A DNA stretch of 36,867 nucleotides from Phycisphaerales bacterium (GCA_009691785.1 SIAM01000020.1:1-36867); one strand, 5' to 3'; counted from the first letter of the stretch, positions 15,365-25,342 are shown. Numbers and translations: made by a program. The notes: a model not told the origin generated them from the sequence alone.

Positions 15365-16911
15365 GTTCTCTTCCCGTGAATCGACAAACCGCGCTTCCTG
15401 GTTTTCAGGAATCCGACAACACCGCTGAGAATCCAGGCGTGCGCGCGCCGCTTGTGTTGAACATGAATCGCTTTGGGCAAGTCACGCGCCAAGTCTGCCA
15501 AGTGGCGGAATCCAAGAAACCACCGTTCGCGTGGTACGCCGCGTTCACGATCAGTTTGTCCTTGGTCGGATTGCTTGGTTTCTGCGTCAACTATCTCATC
15601 TTCACCGGCGTTGGCGTGTGGGGTTTGAACAATCCCGTCATGTGGGCCTTCGACATCACCAACTTCGTGTTCTGGGTCGGCATCGGTCACGCCGGTACTT
15701 TGATCAGCGCAATTTTATTCTTGTTCAGACAAAAGTGGCGCACGGGCATCAATCGATTCGCCGAAGCCATGACCATCTTCGCCGTTATTTGCGCCGGACT
15801 CTTTCCAGGCATTCACGTTGGACGCGTGTGGTTGGCGTATTGGCTGTTTCCAATTCCAAATCAAATGGACATGTGGCCGCAATTCCGCAGTCCGCTTTTG
15901 TGGGACGTGTTCGCGGTTGGAACTTACTTCACGGTTTCATTTGTGTTTTGGTTCGTGGGCATGGTTCCAGATTTGGCCACGCTGCGCGATCGAGCCACCG
16001 GGCGCATTCAACAATTCGCATATGGATTGTTCGCGCTTGGTTGGAGAGGCAGCAATCGACATTGGCATCGCTATGAGCGCGCGTATTTGTTGCTGGCCGC
16101 GCTCAGCACGCCACTTGTGTTAAGCGTTCACTCCGTGGTGAGTTTCGATTTCGCCGTGAGCCAAGTTCCAGGTTGGCACACAACCATCTTCCCGCCGTAC
16201 TTTGTCGCGGGCGCAATCTTCAGCGGTTTCGCAATGGTGGTCACGCTTGCGGTTCCCGCGCGCCAACTCTTTGGCCTGAAGGATCTCATCACACTGCGCC
16301 ACTTGGACAACATGAATAAAATCATCCTGGTCACGGGGTGCATGGTGGGTTACGCCTACTCCATGGAGTTCTTCATCGCTTGGTATTCCGGCGCAATGTA
16401 TGAGGGCTTCGCTTTCATCAACCGCGCCTTCGGACAATATTGGTGGGCGTACTGGATCATGGTCAGTTGCAACGTGATCACGCCGCAATTGTTCTGGTTC
16501 AAGAGGATCCGCACCAGCATTCCAATTATGTTCGCGCTGTGTCTGGTGGTGAACATTGGAATGTGGTTCGAGCGCTTCGTGATTATTGTCACCAGTCTTG
16601 CCAATGATTTTCTTCCCACCAGCTGGGACTTCTTCACGCCAACATGGGTTGACATGGGAACAATGTTGGGCGCGTTTGGTTTGTTTGGAACGCTGTTCCT
16701 TTTGTTCTGCCGATATTTGCCAATGATCGCGATCGCGGAAGTGAAAGCCACCATGCCGCAAGCCAATCCGCATTGGTCTGGTTACGCCGCGCATGATGGT
16801 CACGGACATGCTGGCGACAATTCTGGTGGTTGGGCTAAGCCATCATTCGCAAGCCCCGACGCGCTGCGAAGTCCAGGCAGCGGTCCAGATGGAGGTCCAT
16901 CAGCGCCATGA
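15361..16911 (+). CDS. actC: Alternative Complex III subunit ActC (NrfD-like quinol-binding membrane protein)
   Basis: A 516-residue polytopic membrane protein of the NrfD/PsrC family with about ten TM helices; in ACIII it carries a quinol site. Characteristic stretches are the early helix segment with [20 protein letters not shown], the loop [20 protein letters not shown] and the later [13 protein letters not shown]. The C-terminal tail after the last helix is soluble and starts with HDGHGHAGD, echoing the His-rich tail of ActB. The start ATG overlaps the actB stop (ATGA) and the stop overlaps the actD start (ATGA). Confidence 0.93.
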   Translation: MSSLPVNRQTALPGFQESDNTAENPGVRAPLVLNMNRFGQVTRQVCQVAESKKPPFAWYAAFTISLSLVGLLGFCVNYLIFTGVGVWGLNNPVMWAFDITNFVFWVGIGHAGTLISAILFLFRQKWRTGINRFAEAMTIFAVICAGLFPGIHVGRVWLAYWLFPIPNQMDMWPQFRSPLLWDVFAVGTYFTVSFVFWFVGMVPDLATLRDRATGRIQQFAYGLFALGWRGSNRHWHRYERAYLLLAALSTPLVLSVHSVVSFDFAVSQVPGWHTTIFPPYFVAGAIFSGFAMVVTLAVPARQLFGLKDLITLRHLDNMNKIILVTGCMVGYAYSMEFFIAWYSGAMYEGFAFINRAFGQYWWAYWIMVSCNVITPQLFWFKRIRTSIPIMFALCLVVNIGMWFERFVIIVTSLANDFLPTSWDFFTPTWVDMGTMLGAFGLFGTLFLLFCRYLPMIAIAEVKATMPQANPHWSGYAAHDGHGHAGDNSGGWAKPSFASPDALRSPGSGPDGGPSAP

Positions 16912-17525
16912 CAACTCTTTCACCAACAACTTCGCCCCTGATTCAAGGCAATCAAATTCCACGCAAGCGCCTGTACGGAATCATGGCGGAGTTTCATGAT
17001 CCCGCCGCGCTCATGGCCGCCGCCGACAAAGTTCGCTTGGCTGGGTTTCGTTGGTGGGATTGCCACACGCCATTTCCCGTTCACGGACTTGATCAAGCCA
17101 TGGGAATCAAGCGGACTATTTTGCCGGTGCTTGTGTTTGGCGCGGGGTTGACCGGCACCACGATTGGTTTTTGTTTGCAAGCGTTCACCAACGCCGCAAG
17201 TTTCTCAATTTGGGCGCTGGTGTGGGTCACCGGATATCCATTCCTTATCAGTGGAAAGCCGCTGATTAGTTTGCCCGCGTTTATTCCAGTCATGTTTGAA
17301 CTCGCCATCTTGCTTTCGGCTTTAAGCGCCGTGGGCATCATGTTCTTGTTCAACGGTTTGCCGCGCTGGAATCATCCGCTGCTTTCCAACAAGCGTTTCT
17401 TGCGCGTCACGGACGACCGATTTTTCATCGTGATCGAATCACGCGACCCGCGTTTCTTCGCCAGTCGCACCGAACAATTCCTGAAGGATCTTGGCGCCAA
17501 GACCGTCGAGATGGTGGAAGCCTAA
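16908..17525 (+). CDS. actD: Alternative Complex III subunit ActD (DUF3341)
   Basis: A 205-residue DUF3341 protein, the small membrane subunit ActD. The cytoplasmic or periplasmic N-terminal domain contains [19 protein letters not shown] and the conserved [16 protein letters not shown]. Two TM helices follow (about 75-95 and 125-150), then a short C-terminal domain. The ATG overlaps the actC stop. In other organisms ActD packs against ActC and ActF; no cofactor is expected. Confidence 0.92.
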   Translation: MTTLSPTTSPLIQGNQIPRKRLYGIMAEFHDPAALMAAADKVRLAGFRWWDCHTPFPVHGLDQAMGIKRTILPVLVFGAGLTGTTIGFCLQAFTNAASFSIWALVWVTGYPFLISGKPLISLPAFIPVMFELAILLSALSAVGIMFLFNGLPRWNHPLLSNKRFLRVTDDRFFIVIESRDPRFFASRTEQFLKDLGAKTVEMVEA

Positions 17526-17527
17526 TC

Positions 17528-18316
17528 ATGCCACGCATCTTTATATTTGTTGGACTGATCCTGCTGCTGTGCTTGCTCTTGCCGCCCGCCATTATCGCGC
17601 GCGTTCGCAGCACTCCCAGCTCCAATCTTCCAATCCACATTATTCAGGACATGGCCTTTCAGTCCAAGTACAAAACGCAGGCCGTCAATCCAATGTTCGC
17701 CGACGGCAACACCATGCGTCCGCCAGTGACAAACGCGGTTGCCCGCGGCGAGACCTATCTTGACGCGCATTTGTATGACGGCGTGATTGATGGTCAATGG
17801 GCCAATGTGCTTCCGTCGCAAATCAAAATGGATTTTGCAACGCTTCAACGCGGCAAAGAGCGATTCAATATTTATTGCTCGGTGTGCCACGGAATTTCTG
17901 GCGGCGGCAATGGAATAGTGAATCAGCGAGCCATGGAATTGGTGGCCAACACCAACGGGCCTGTCAACGGAACCGTGTGGGTGCAAGCCAAGAATTTGGT
18001 GCACGATGAATTGGTCACGGTGCAACCCATGGGACAATTGTTCAACACAATCACCTATGGCATTCGCAACATGGCGGGCTACGGCAGCCAGATTCCCACC
18101 GAGGATCGATGGGCCATTGCGGCGTATGTGAAGGCGTTGCAGCGCAGTCAAAATGCGCAGCCTTCTGATGTTCCCGCGGGAACAAAGGTTGCCGACGGCA
18201 TTCAAGCAACGCCAGGAAATATTGCAAACAGCAACGCGGTGAACAATGTGTCGCCAATTCCAATGAACGTTTCTGTCACCAACCCAGACACATCAATGTC
18301 GGAGGGCAAGTTATGA
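17528..18316 (+). CDS. actE: Alternative Complex III subunit ActE, monoheme cytochrome c
   Basis: A 262-residue protein with an N-terminal hydrophobic anchor (about 5-24) and one heme-c site, CSVCH (117-121). The RPPVTNAVARGE segment before it is the usual ActE lead-in, and NMAGYG supplies a probable axial Met. After the cytochrome domain there is a Ser/Asn/Pro-rich tail of about 60 residues with no recognised fold. It should pass electrons from ActA toward the CuA/heme-c subunit of the oxidase encoded downstream. The start is 2 nt after the actD stop and the end overlaps actF (ATGA). Confidence 0.9.
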   Translation: MPRIFIFVGLILLLCLLLPPAIIARVRSTPSSNLPIHIIQDMAFQSKYKTQAVNPMFADGNTMRPPVTNAVARGETYLDAHLYDGVIDGQWANVLPSQIKMDFATLQRGKERFNIYCSVCHGISGGGNGIVNQRAMELVANTNGPVNGTVWVQAKNLVHDELVTVQPMGQLFNTITYGIRNMAGYGSQIPTEDRWAIAAYVKALQRSQNAQPSDVPAGTKVADGIQATPGNIANSNAVNNVSPIPMNVSVTNPDTSMSEGKL

Positions 18317-19611
18317 GCGAAAGCGCGCCCGCGATTAATTTCAGTCCATCCAATATCCGCGGCGACGCTTTGTCCACGCCAGGAACGGCATTGCGAATTC
18401 TTGGATTCGCCATTCTGGTTATCGCCTTTGTCATGGGCATGCGCGCGCAAGATCAAGGATTATTTTTGCGCACATGGATGCAAGCGTGGTTGTTTGTCAC
18501 CACCATTTCTTTGGGCGCGCTCTTCTTCCTGATCGTGCACCACATCACGCACGCGGGTTGGAGCGTTGTGGTGCGCCGTCCAGCCGAGGCAATCGCCGCA
18601 AATCTTCAATGGCTTTGGATTGGCTTCTTGCCATTCGTGTTCTATTGGTGGAAAGGTGAGTTGGACTTTATTTTCCCTTGGGCCAATCTTGACGCGCTGA
18701 AACAAATTTCCGCGGCGGAGGCGGAATTGGTCGCCAAAAAATCCGCGTTCTTAAATGACAAATTCTTCATGATTCGTGCTGGCGTTTATTTGGTGACATG
18801 GGTTGTTCTGGCGCGCTTCTTCGTGGGCAACTCGGTGGCGCAAGACAGCGATGGCTCCATGACGCACACAAAGAAATTGGAGAAGTGGGCGGGACCAGCC
18901 GCAATTTTGTTCGGACTCACAACATCATTCGCGGCCTTTGACTGGATCATGAGCCTCAACCCAGCGTGGTTTAGCACCATGTTCGGCGTGTATTTCTTCG
19001 TGGGTTGCTGCACCGGTGGCTTCGCATACATCGGCATTGTGTGCTTGCGCTTGCAAGCGTTGGGTTATCTCAAAGGCATCATCACCACGGAGCACTACCA
19101 AGACATTGGCAAATTACTGTTCGCGTTCGGCGTGGTGTTCTGGGCCTACATTGCGTTCAGCCAATACATGTTGATCTGGTATGGAAATATTCCCGAGGAA
19201 ACCGCGTGGTTCCTGGCGCGTCAAATTGGCGAATGGCGCTGGGTCAGCGTGGTGTTGCTGTTTGGACATTTCATTCTTCCATTTCTGTTTCTCATCAGTC
19301 GATGGACCAAGCGTTGGCGCGGCACATTGCTCTTTGCTTGCGTGTGGATGGTTGCGGCGCAATGGTTTGATTTGTTCTACTTGATTCAACCCAAGATTCC
19401 CCACGACATTGGCGTCTACGACACCTACGAGCAAATTTTGGCGCACTACAGCAATGAAAGCGCGCACTTTTTCAGCCCATGGAATTGGGTTTTGTTGGTT
19501 GGATTCATGCTCATGCTCACCGGCTCAACCATGCGCCGTTTGAGTTCCATGGGTTTGCTTTGCATCAAGGACCCGCGTCTGAATGAAAGTTTGCGATTTG
19601 AAAATATGTAA
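18313..19611 (+). CDS. actF: Alternative Complex III subunit ActF (NrfD-like membrane protein 2)
   Basis: A 432-residue polytopic membrane protein with about ten TM helices, the ActF paralogue of ActC. Recognisable features are HHITHAGWSVVVRRPAEA in the early part, GPAAILFGLTTSFAAFDWIM in the middle and AYIAFSQYMLIWYGNIPEET after it. It lacks any cofactor motif. The start overlaps the actE stop (ATGA). Confidence 0.92.
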   Translation: MSESAPAINFSPSNIRGDALSTPGTALRILGFAILVIAFVMGMRAQDQGLFLRTWMQAWLFVTTISLGALFFLIVHHITHAGWSVVVRRPAEAIAANLQWLWIGFLPFVFYWWKGELDFIFPWANLDALKQISAAEAELVAKKSAFLNDKFFMIRAGVYLVTWVVLARFFVGNSVAQDSDGSMTHTKKLEKWAGPAAILFGLTTSFAAFDWIMSLNPAWFSTMFGVYFFVGCCTGGFAYIGIVCLRLQALGYLKGIITTEHYQDIGKLLFAFGVVFWAYIAFSQYMLIWYGNIPEETAWFLARQIGEWRWVSVVLLFGHFILPFLFLISRWTKRWRGTLLFACVWMVAAQWFDLFYLIQPKIPHDIGVYDTYEQILAHYSNESAHFFSPWNWVLLVGFMLMLTGSTMRRLSSMGLLCIKDPRLNESLRFENM

Positions 19612-19623
19612 TGGACTATTGAA

Positions 19624-20043
19624 ATGACAACCGCACAAACAGACATTCTCAAGCAACTCGACGATCCTGAACCAGGCAGCACATGGTTCTGGTCGTTGGC
19701 CAGCATTGTGGTGTTCGTCGTGATCATGGTGGCGGCAAGCGCCTTCTACTTCAAGATTGATTCATTCGAAGTGGATGCCAAGATCATTGATCAACCAACG
19801 CTTAGCCTTGAGCAATTGCGCGCCACGCAGCGCGAAGAGTTGGCGGTGTACAGCACATATTCATGGATATTGCCCGATGGAAAGAGCGCCACATTCACGC
19901 GCATTCCAATTGATCGCGCCATTGAAATGGTGATTCAAGACGCCAAGAGCGCGCCGAGAACGTTGCCAGCGTCAAGCGCTCCGGTAGCCGCGCCGATTCA
20001 GCCCGCTGCAACCTCCACCGCGCAGCCCGGAGCGAAAAAATGA
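19624..20043 (+). CDS. Small single-TM protein of the ACIII operon, function unknown
   Basis: A 139-residue protein with one TM helix (about 23-44), a short conserved soluble part and an Ala/Pro/Ser-rich C-terminus. The central segment (SLEQLRATQREEL, then YSWI, then RIPIDRAIEMV) resembles small uncharacterised proteins I recall at this position in other ACIII/oxidase operons. Those carry a Tyr-Gly/Ser-Trp and RIPIDRAME core; this is recall, not a search. It sits between actF and SCO, and its stop overlaps the SCO start (ATGA). That makes it a likely assembly or accessory subunit of the ACIII-oxidase supercomplex. No Cys and no cofactor motif are present. Confidence 0.75.
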   Translation: MTTAQTDILKQLDDPEPGSTWFWSLASIVVFVVIMVAASAFYFKIDSFEVDAKIIDQPTLSLEQLRATQREELAVYSTYSWILPDGKSATFTRIPIDRAIEMVIQDAKSAPRTLPASSAPVAAPIQPAATSTAQPGAKK

Positions 20044-20945
20044 ATTCGCGCCAAGCCACACTGCTTGTTTGTTTCATCGCGGTGGCGGCTTTGGCGCAAT
20101 CGGTATTCGCACAACGACCACTTGATCCACATGGCTACGAGGCGCCGGTGCAAACCACCGACGCCCCCAAGGAACTGGCGGGTCTTGAAGTGAAGGATCA
20201 ACGCGGCGTTGTCTTGCCAATGCAAAGCGCGCTGGTGGATGAAACTGGAAAAGCAATCACGCTGGGCGAACTGTTCGCCGATGGTCGACCCAAGCTTGTG
20301 CAACTTGGCTACATGAAGTGCCCAATGTTGTGCGGCCTTGCGCTCAACGGTTTGGTGCGCGGCATGCATGGACTTGATTGGTCGGTGGGCGATCAATTTG
20401 ATGTGCTGTTCATCAGCATCAATCCAGAGGAGACATTTGAACTTGCCGCCGCCAAGCGCAAGGGCTACGCCGCGGAATACGCGCGCGCCGGCGGCGAAAA
20501 AGGTTGGCGGTTCTTGACTGGTTCAGAAGCCAGCGTGCGCGGCATCGCCGACGCGGTTGGATTTCCTTACCGCAAAATGGATAACGGTGAGTATGCGCAC
20601 CCAGCCGCCGTATTTGTTGTGACAGGCGACGGACGGCTGGCGCAATATTTGCCGGGCGTGGCGCAATCACCATCTGATTTACGCTTGGCGCTCATGGATG
20701 CGGGTGAAGGCAAGCTTGGCTCCACATTCGATCAATTTATTTTTTGGTGCCATCATTTTGAACCCACCACAGGTCGCTATGTGATCCAGGCGTATCGCGT
20801 TATGCAACTTGCGGGCGCAGGCACTTTGCTGGCCCTTGCAAGCGTGGTGTGGATGTTGCTGCGCAATGAAGCCCGAAGCAAGCGTTTGGCGGCGCCAAAG
20901 CCCGAAAATGTGAACGCAAAAAATATTGTGTCAGGAGTGGTCTGA
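20040..20945 (+). CDS. SCO1/SenC-family copper chaperone for cytochrome oxidase
   Basis: A 301-residue thioredoxin-fold copper protein needed to load the CuA centre. The signal peptide is about residues 1-24. Copper ligands are the CxxxC pair Cys94/Cys98 (YMKCPMLCG) and His188 (EYAHPAAVFVV). After the SCO domain there is a second TM helix (about 254-275), with a basic C-terminal tail beyond it, which is longer than a minimal SCO. It lies immediately before the CuA-bearing subunit II gene, matching its role. The start overlaps the upstream stop as ATGA. Confidence 0.92.
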   Translation: MNSRQATLLVCFIAVAALAQSVFAQRPLDPHGYEAPVQTTDAPKELAGLEVKDQRGVVLPMQSALVDETGKAITLGELFADGRPKLVQLGYMKCPMLCGLALNGLVRGMHGLDWSVGDQFDVLFISINPEETFELAAAKRKGYAAEYARAGGEKGWRFLTGSEASVRGIADAVGFPYRKMDNGEYAHPAAVFVVTGDGRLAQYLPGVAQSPSDLRLALMDAGEGKLGSTFDQFIFWCHHFEPTTGRYVIQAYRVMQLAGAGTLLALASVVWMLLRNEARSKRLAAPKPENVNAKNIVSGVV

Positions 20946-20978
20946 AGCCATTAGCCCTCCCAAGATAGAAGTCCTCCA

Positions 20979-22097
20979 ATGAATATTGCATCCACCATCT
21001 TTTCAAACTTGCTCGCTGGCGACCCGCGCGAAGGACGCACTTTGTGGCTTCCACCGCAGGACAGCAATCTCGCAGTCAACAGCGACCTGATGTTCTGGTG
21101 GATCAACATGATTTGTTATTTCTTCTTTGTTGGCATTGTCATTGCGCTTGTGATTCTGGTGGTGAAGTACCGCATGAAAAAGGATCGCCCATTCCGCACC
21201 GATGGTCCGTTGCATCACTTGCCGCTGGAAACAACATGGGCTGTTGTTCCATTGTTCATTGTCATCTTCATCTTCTACTTTGGCTTCCGTGATTACCTGA
21301 ACTTCATGACGCCGCCAAAGAATTCATATGAGATCGCGGTCACCGCGCAGAAGTGGGGATGGCTCTTCAAGTATCCAAACGGCGCCACCAGCGATGACTT
21401 GTATGTTCCAACGGGTCGGCCCGTGAAATTGTCCATGCGCAGTTCCGATGTGTTGCATTGCTGCTACATCCCCGACTTCCGCGTGAAGAAGGATCTTGTG
21501 CCAGGTCGCTATTCATACTTGTGGTTTCAAACAGATAATGTCACCCCCGAAGGCTGGGGACACAATTTATTTTGCGCTGAATATTGCGGCACGGGCCACA
21601 GCAATATGAATCGCAAGGTGTACGCGTTGGCCCAGCCAGAATTTGACACTTGGTTAACCGCGCAAAGTCAGTGGTTGGACAAAATTCCAGAGGAGGAATT
21701 GTATTTCCGCGCTGGTCCAAAGTTGTACGCGCGTTGTCAGCAATGCCATTCACTAGACGGCACCAAAGGCATCGGCCCATCGTGGAAGGGTTTGTGGGCG
21801 CGTGTGAGTGGCGGCGAAGGCGGCGACGGCAAGTTTGTCGATGGCACGGGCTATCAAAGTCAAATTGGCGCGGGCAAGCAATATCAAACACCAGAGGATT
21901 ACATCCGCGCCTCCATTCTGAATCCTGGCGAACATGTTGTGGCTGGCTACGCCAACGCCATGCCAAGTTTCAAGGGTCAATTGAATGACAAGGGCATTGA
22001 TGCCGTTATTGGATTTATGAAACACGTGGATGAGTTCGACACCAAGGGCAAGTATTTGAAGGAAGTTCCACCGGCACCCAAAGTGAGCATGAAGTAG
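20979..22097 (+). CDS. coxB: Cytochrome c oxidase subunit II with fused heme-c domain (caa3 type)
   Basis: A 372-residue subunit II. Two TM helices (about 36-62 and 84-104) lead to a periplasmic cupredoxin domain. The CuA ligands are all visible: His160, Cys199, Glu201, Cys203, His207 and Met210 (CAEYCGTGHSNM). A C-terminal cytochrome c domain follows with CQQCH (253-257) and a probable Met ligand in AMPSFKG. This makes the enzyme caa3-type, accepting electrons directly from ACIII cytochromes. An unusual pair of cysteines follows the first CuA His (HCC). The start is 33 nt after SCO, without an obvious AGGAGG. Confidence 0.94.
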   Translation: MNIASTIFSNLLAGDPREGRTLWLPPQDSNLAVNSDLMFWWINMICYFFFVGIVIALVILVVKYRMKKDRPFRTDGPLHHLPLETTWAVVPLFIVIFIFYFGFRDYLNFMTPPKNSYEIAVTAQKWGWLFKYPNGATSDDLYVPTGRPVKLSMRSSDVLHCCYIPDFRVKKDLVPGRYSYLWFQTDNVTPEGWGHNLFCAEYCGTGHSNMNRKVYALAQPEFDTWLTAQSQWLDKIPEEELYFRAGPKLYARCQQCHSLDGTKGIGPSWKGLWARVSGGEGGDGKFVDGTGYQSQIGAGKQYQTPEDYIRASILNPGEHVVAGYANAMPSFKGQLNDKGIDAVIGFMKHVDEFDTKGKYLKEVPPAPKVSMK

Positions 22098-22147
22098 CGG
22101 AATTTGTTTTGATCATTGATACAAAGTATTTCTGAAAGTAAAGCGAC

Positions 22148-23860
22148 ATGACAACAATCAACATTTCACAGCCACTGGATACCGCCGCGCGTCCCGACAA
22201 TTACATCACGCACACGCGTGGGTTTATGAGTTGGGCCCTCACGCTTGATCACAAGCGCATTGGCGTCATGTATTTGGTCAGCGTGTTGTCGAGTTTCTTT
22301 GTGGGCGGCGTGTTTGCGATGCTGGTGCGAACCGAATTGCTTACGCCAGGCCAAACCATTCCCGGCGTGACCGCCGATGTCTACAACCATTTCTTCACAC
22401 TGCACGGCGCCATCATGGTGTTCCTTGTGATTATTCCCAGCATTCCCGCCGCGCTTGGCAACTTTGTCATGCCCATCATGTTGGGCGCCAAGGACGTTGC
22501 ATTTCCGCGGCTGAATTTGTTCAGCTACTACCTGTGGATCTTTGGCGCGCTATTCACCGTAAGCAGTTTGCTGCTTGGCGGCTTTGACACGGGCTGGACT
22601 TTTTACACCCCGTACTCCACAACAACGCCAGCTGGCGGAGTTATTCCCGCGCTCACTGGCGTGTTCATTCTTGGTTTCTCCAGCATCTTCACTGGTTTAA
22701 ATTTCATTGTCACCGTTCACAAGTTGCGTCCGCCTGGAATGACGTGGTTCCGCATGCCGCTGTTCTTGTGGGCCATTTATGCCACGGCCATTATTCAAGT
22801 TCTGGCAACGCCAGTGCTGGGCATCACGTTGCTTCTGCTCATTGTGGAGCGCGCGTTCAACATTGGCATCTTTGATCCATCCATGGGCGGCGATCCAGTT
22901 CTGTTTCAACATTTCTTCTGGTTCTACAGCCATCCCGCGGTGTACATCATGATTCTTCCCGCCATGGGAATCATCAGCGAACTCATCAGCGTGCACGCGC
23001 ATCGCCATATCTTTGGCTACAGGTTCATCGCGCTCAGCTCAATCGCCATCGCCATCTTTAGTTTCTTGGTGTGGGGCCACCATATGTTTATCAGCGGTCA
23101 AAGTCCGTTGCTCAACACGCTCTTTAGTTTGATTTCTTTCAGCGTGGCTATTCCCAGCGCCGTGAAAGTATTCAATTGGATGTCCACCTTGTACAAGGGC
23201 AACATTGTGTTGAACACTCCCATGTTGTACGCGTTGGCGTTCCTTGTGCTCTTCACCATTGGTGGACTCACTGGAATCCATTTGGCAACGCTGAACACCG
23301 ATGTGCATTTGCATGACACCTATTTCGTTGTCGCGCATTTTCATTACGTCATGATGGGCTCCGCGTTGATCGGCATGATTGGTGGCTTGCATCATTGGTG
23401 GCCAAAGATCACTGGCCGCATGTATAACGAAAATCTGGGGCGCATTGGCTGCATCATTGTGTTCATTGGTTTCAATGTGACTTTCTTCACGCAATTCTTC
23501 TTGGGCAGCCAAGGCATGCCACGGCGCTACTACGACTATCAACCGGAGTACCAGATTTATCACGTCATCAGCACCATTGGCTCATACATCATGGCCAGTG
23601 GTTTCTTTTTGACGGCGTACTACTTGTTGGCCAGCCTGTTTGGTGGCGCTCGTGCTCCAGCCAATCCTTGGGGCGGTCGCAGTTTGGAATGGCAATGCGC
23701 CAGTCCGCCACCATTTGATAACTTCGCCACGCAACCGCGCGTGGGCGATTGCTACGACTTCTCAGCAATTCGTTGGGACGATAAAGAGCAGGGCTATGTT
23801 GTTGACCCCGCGCTTGATCCAACAACCAATCCACGTTTGGCGGCGAAGAATTCGCACTGA
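22148..23860 (+). CDS. coxA: Cytochrome c oxidase subunit I, A2-type heme-copper oxidase
   Basis: A 570-residue catalytic subunit. Heme a ligands are His86 and His399 and the heme a3 ligand is His397 (VVAHFHY). CuB ligands are His262, His311 and His312, with the cross-linked Tyr266 (YSHPAVY, 260-266). The Glu of A1 oxidases (HPEVY) is Ala, and the YS pair (260-261) marks the A2 subtype. The K-channel Lys340 is present (PSAVK, with Ser for the usual Thr). The D-channel entrance Asp is conserved ([11 protein letters not shown], Asp116). Twelve or more TM helices are expected. The soluble C-terminal tail (about 500-570) is longer than in minimal subunits. The start is ATG, 50 nt after coxB. Confidence 0.95.
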   Translation: MTTINISQPLDTAARPDNYITHTRGFMSWALTLDHKRIGVMYLVSVLSSFFVGGVFAMLVRTELLTPGQTIPGVTADVYNHFFTLHGAIMVFLVIIPSIPAALGNFVMPIMLGAKDVAFPRLNLFSYYLWIFGALFTVSSLLLGGFDTGWTFYTPYSTTTPAGGVIPALTGVFILGFSSIFTGLNFIVTVHKLRPPGMTWFRMPLFLWAIYATAIIQVLATPVLGITLLLLIVERAFNIGIFDPSMGGDPVLFQHFFWFYSHPAVYIMILPAMGIISELISVHAHRHIFGYRFIALSSIAIAIFSFLVWGHHMFISGQSPLLNTLFSLISFSVAIPSAVKVFNWMSTLYKGNIVLNTPMLYALAFLVLFTIGGLTGIHLATLNTDVHLHDTYFVVAHFHYVMMGSALIGMIGGLHHWWPKITGRMYNENLGRIGCIIVFIGFNVTFFTQFFLGSQGMPRRYYDYQPEYQIYHVISTIGSYIMASGFFLTAYYLLASLFGGARAPANPWGGRSLEWQCASPPPFDNFATQPRVGDCYDFSAIRWDDKEQGYVVDPALDPTTNPRLAAKNSH

Positions 23861-23887
23861 TTTGCAAATTATTTGAAAGACAAAACC

Positions 23888-24871
23888 GTGACCACACTTC
23901 AATCACAACCCAATCACGCCGCCGACGCCCATGGCACTGACGGCGCGCACGATGGGGCTCACGGCAGCGCCGAGCACGCCAAGTATCCGTTTCTTCAGCA
24001 TCACTTTGACACGCCGTATCACCAGTTTGACAGCGCGAAGCTTGGCATGTGGTTGTTCTTGGCCACGGAAGTGTTGTTCTTTGGTGGCTTATTTGTTGCG
24101 TACGCGGTGCTGCGCAATCGTTTCCCTGAAGTGTTCAGCTACTCCAGCCATTATCTCGACACGATCATGGGTGGCATCAACACATGCGTGCTGATTCTTT
24201 CCAGCCTCACCATGGCGCTGGCTGTTCGCTTTGCCCAGACGAATCGCCGAACTGGGTTGATCATTTGTTTAATCCTGACATTCATGGGCGCGGTTGGATT
24301 TATGGTGATCAAGTACTTTGAATATAGCCACAAGATTCATGACAACTTGGTGTGGGGCACTACGTTCTATGTTCCGCCGCATGATGCCATCGGCGAAGCG
24401 GAGACCAAGGAGTTGTCCGTCGCGCCAACAACCAGCATCACTTTGAACCCGGTCAATCCAGCGGTGTTCGCGGTGCCAACGCTTGCGCCCATTCCCGCGG
24501 TGGATGCCAGCGCCATTAAGCAAGCGTCGCGCGCGCCAGTTGGTTTGGCAACGCCAACGCAAATGGCGCATGCCGAAGGTTTGCCAACAGGCGAGCACGA
24601 TCCATCGTTCGCGCACCCAGCCACGCATTTGGTGGACAAGAAAATGCCAGCCAATTCGCACCTGTTTTTCGCCATTTATTACGCCATGACCGGCTTGCAC
24701 GGCGTGCACGTGTTGGCGGGCATGGTGGTGATTGGATGGCTTCTCAAGCGCGCAATTCGCGGCGATTTCTCCAGCGACTATTTCACGCCAGTCGATGTGG
24801 GCGGTTTGTACTGGCACATTGTCGATTTGATTTGGATCTTCCTCTTTCCGTTGTTCTATCTCATTCACTAA
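23888..24871 (+). CDS. coxC: Cytochrome c oxidase subunit III with a long loop insertion
   Basis: A 327-residue subunit III-family membrane protein. The N-terminus is strongly His-rich (about 18 His in the first 60 residues). The conserved TM2 region FLATEVLFFGGLFVAY and the later MTGLHGVHVLAGM and GGLYWHIVDLIWIFLFPLFY are textbook subunit III. Between the KYFEYSHK and FFAIYYAMTGLHG elements lie about 100 extra residues rich in Pro, Ala and Thr, which form an extramembrane loop. I chose the GTG at 23888 (MTTLQSQ) because its first residues match sister starts in the operon. A TTG at 23873 would add five residues, and AAAGA lies about 8 nt upstream of the GTG. Confidence 0.88.
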   Translation: MTTLQSQPNHAADAHGTDGAHDGAHGSAEHAKYPFLQHHFDTPYHQFDSAKLGMWLFLATEVLFFGGLFVAYAVLRNRFPEVFSYSSHYLDTIMGGINTCVLILSSLTMALAVRFAQTNRRTGLIICLILTFMGAVGFMVIKYFEYSHKIHDNLVWGTTFYVPPHDAIGEAETKELSVAPTTSITLNPVNPAVFAVPTLAPIPAVDASAIKQASRAPVGLATPTQMAHAEGLPTGEHDPSFAHPATHLVDKKMPANSHLFFAIYYAMTGLHGVHVLAGMVVIGWLLKRAIRGDFSSDYFTPVDVGGLYWHIVDLIWIFLFPLFYLIH

Positions 24872-24880
24872 AGGCCAACC

Positions 24881-25315
24881 ATGTCACACACCGCTACAAC
24901 TTCGCATGAGACTGGTGGAAAAAATCCAGGCGCGCACCCCATTGTTGGCCACTTGGTTCCAACGTGGTTGCTTGTGTTTGTTGGAACCGCGTTGCTTATG
25001 CTGACCGCGATCACTGTTGCTGTGCGCTACATTGACATTGGCGAGTTCAATATTGTTGTGGCTCTTGGCGTGGCGTTGGTCAAAGCAATATTGGTGTGCT
25101 TGTTCTTCATGCATCTACGCTGGGACCGATCGTTCAACACGTTGGTGTTCATAGTCAGTGTGGTCTTGGTTTTATTAATGATGGCGTTCTTGATCATGGA
25201 CACCCGTCAATATTATGACAGTCAATTTGACGGCAACGCGCCCAATGTGGAGTCCACCTTGCAAGCCAACGCACCAGGCGCGCCAGTCGCGCGCTTCAAG
25301 CCATACAGTCCGTGA
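24881..25315 (+). CDS. coxD: Cytochrome c oxidase subunit IV (prokaryotic, CyoD/CtaF-like)
   Basis: A 144-residue membrane protein with three TM helices (about 27-50, 57-78, 87-108). The helix-2 segment VALVKAILVCLFFMHLRWD is the hallmark of prokaryotic subunit IV. The short His-containing N-terminus and a C-terminal soluble tail of about 35 residues are not conserved. It probably stabilises the oxidase rather than binding cofactors. It lies 9 nt after the subunit III gene. Confidence 0.88.
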   Translation: MSHTATTSHETGGKNPGAHPIVGHLVPTWLLVFVGTALLMLTAITVAVRYIDIGEFNIVVALGVALVKAILVCLFFMHLRWDRSFNTLVFIVSVVLVLLMMAFLIMDTRQYYDSQFDGNAPNVESTLQANAPGAPVARFKPYSP

Positions 25316-25342
25316 TGCGCATTTGGCCAAGGTTCAACAGCC

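Noticed and set aside
22107-22128. Fnr-like half-site between coxB and coxA
   Set aside because: TTGATCATTGATAC is only partly symmetric and sits inside the operon, so it is not convincing.
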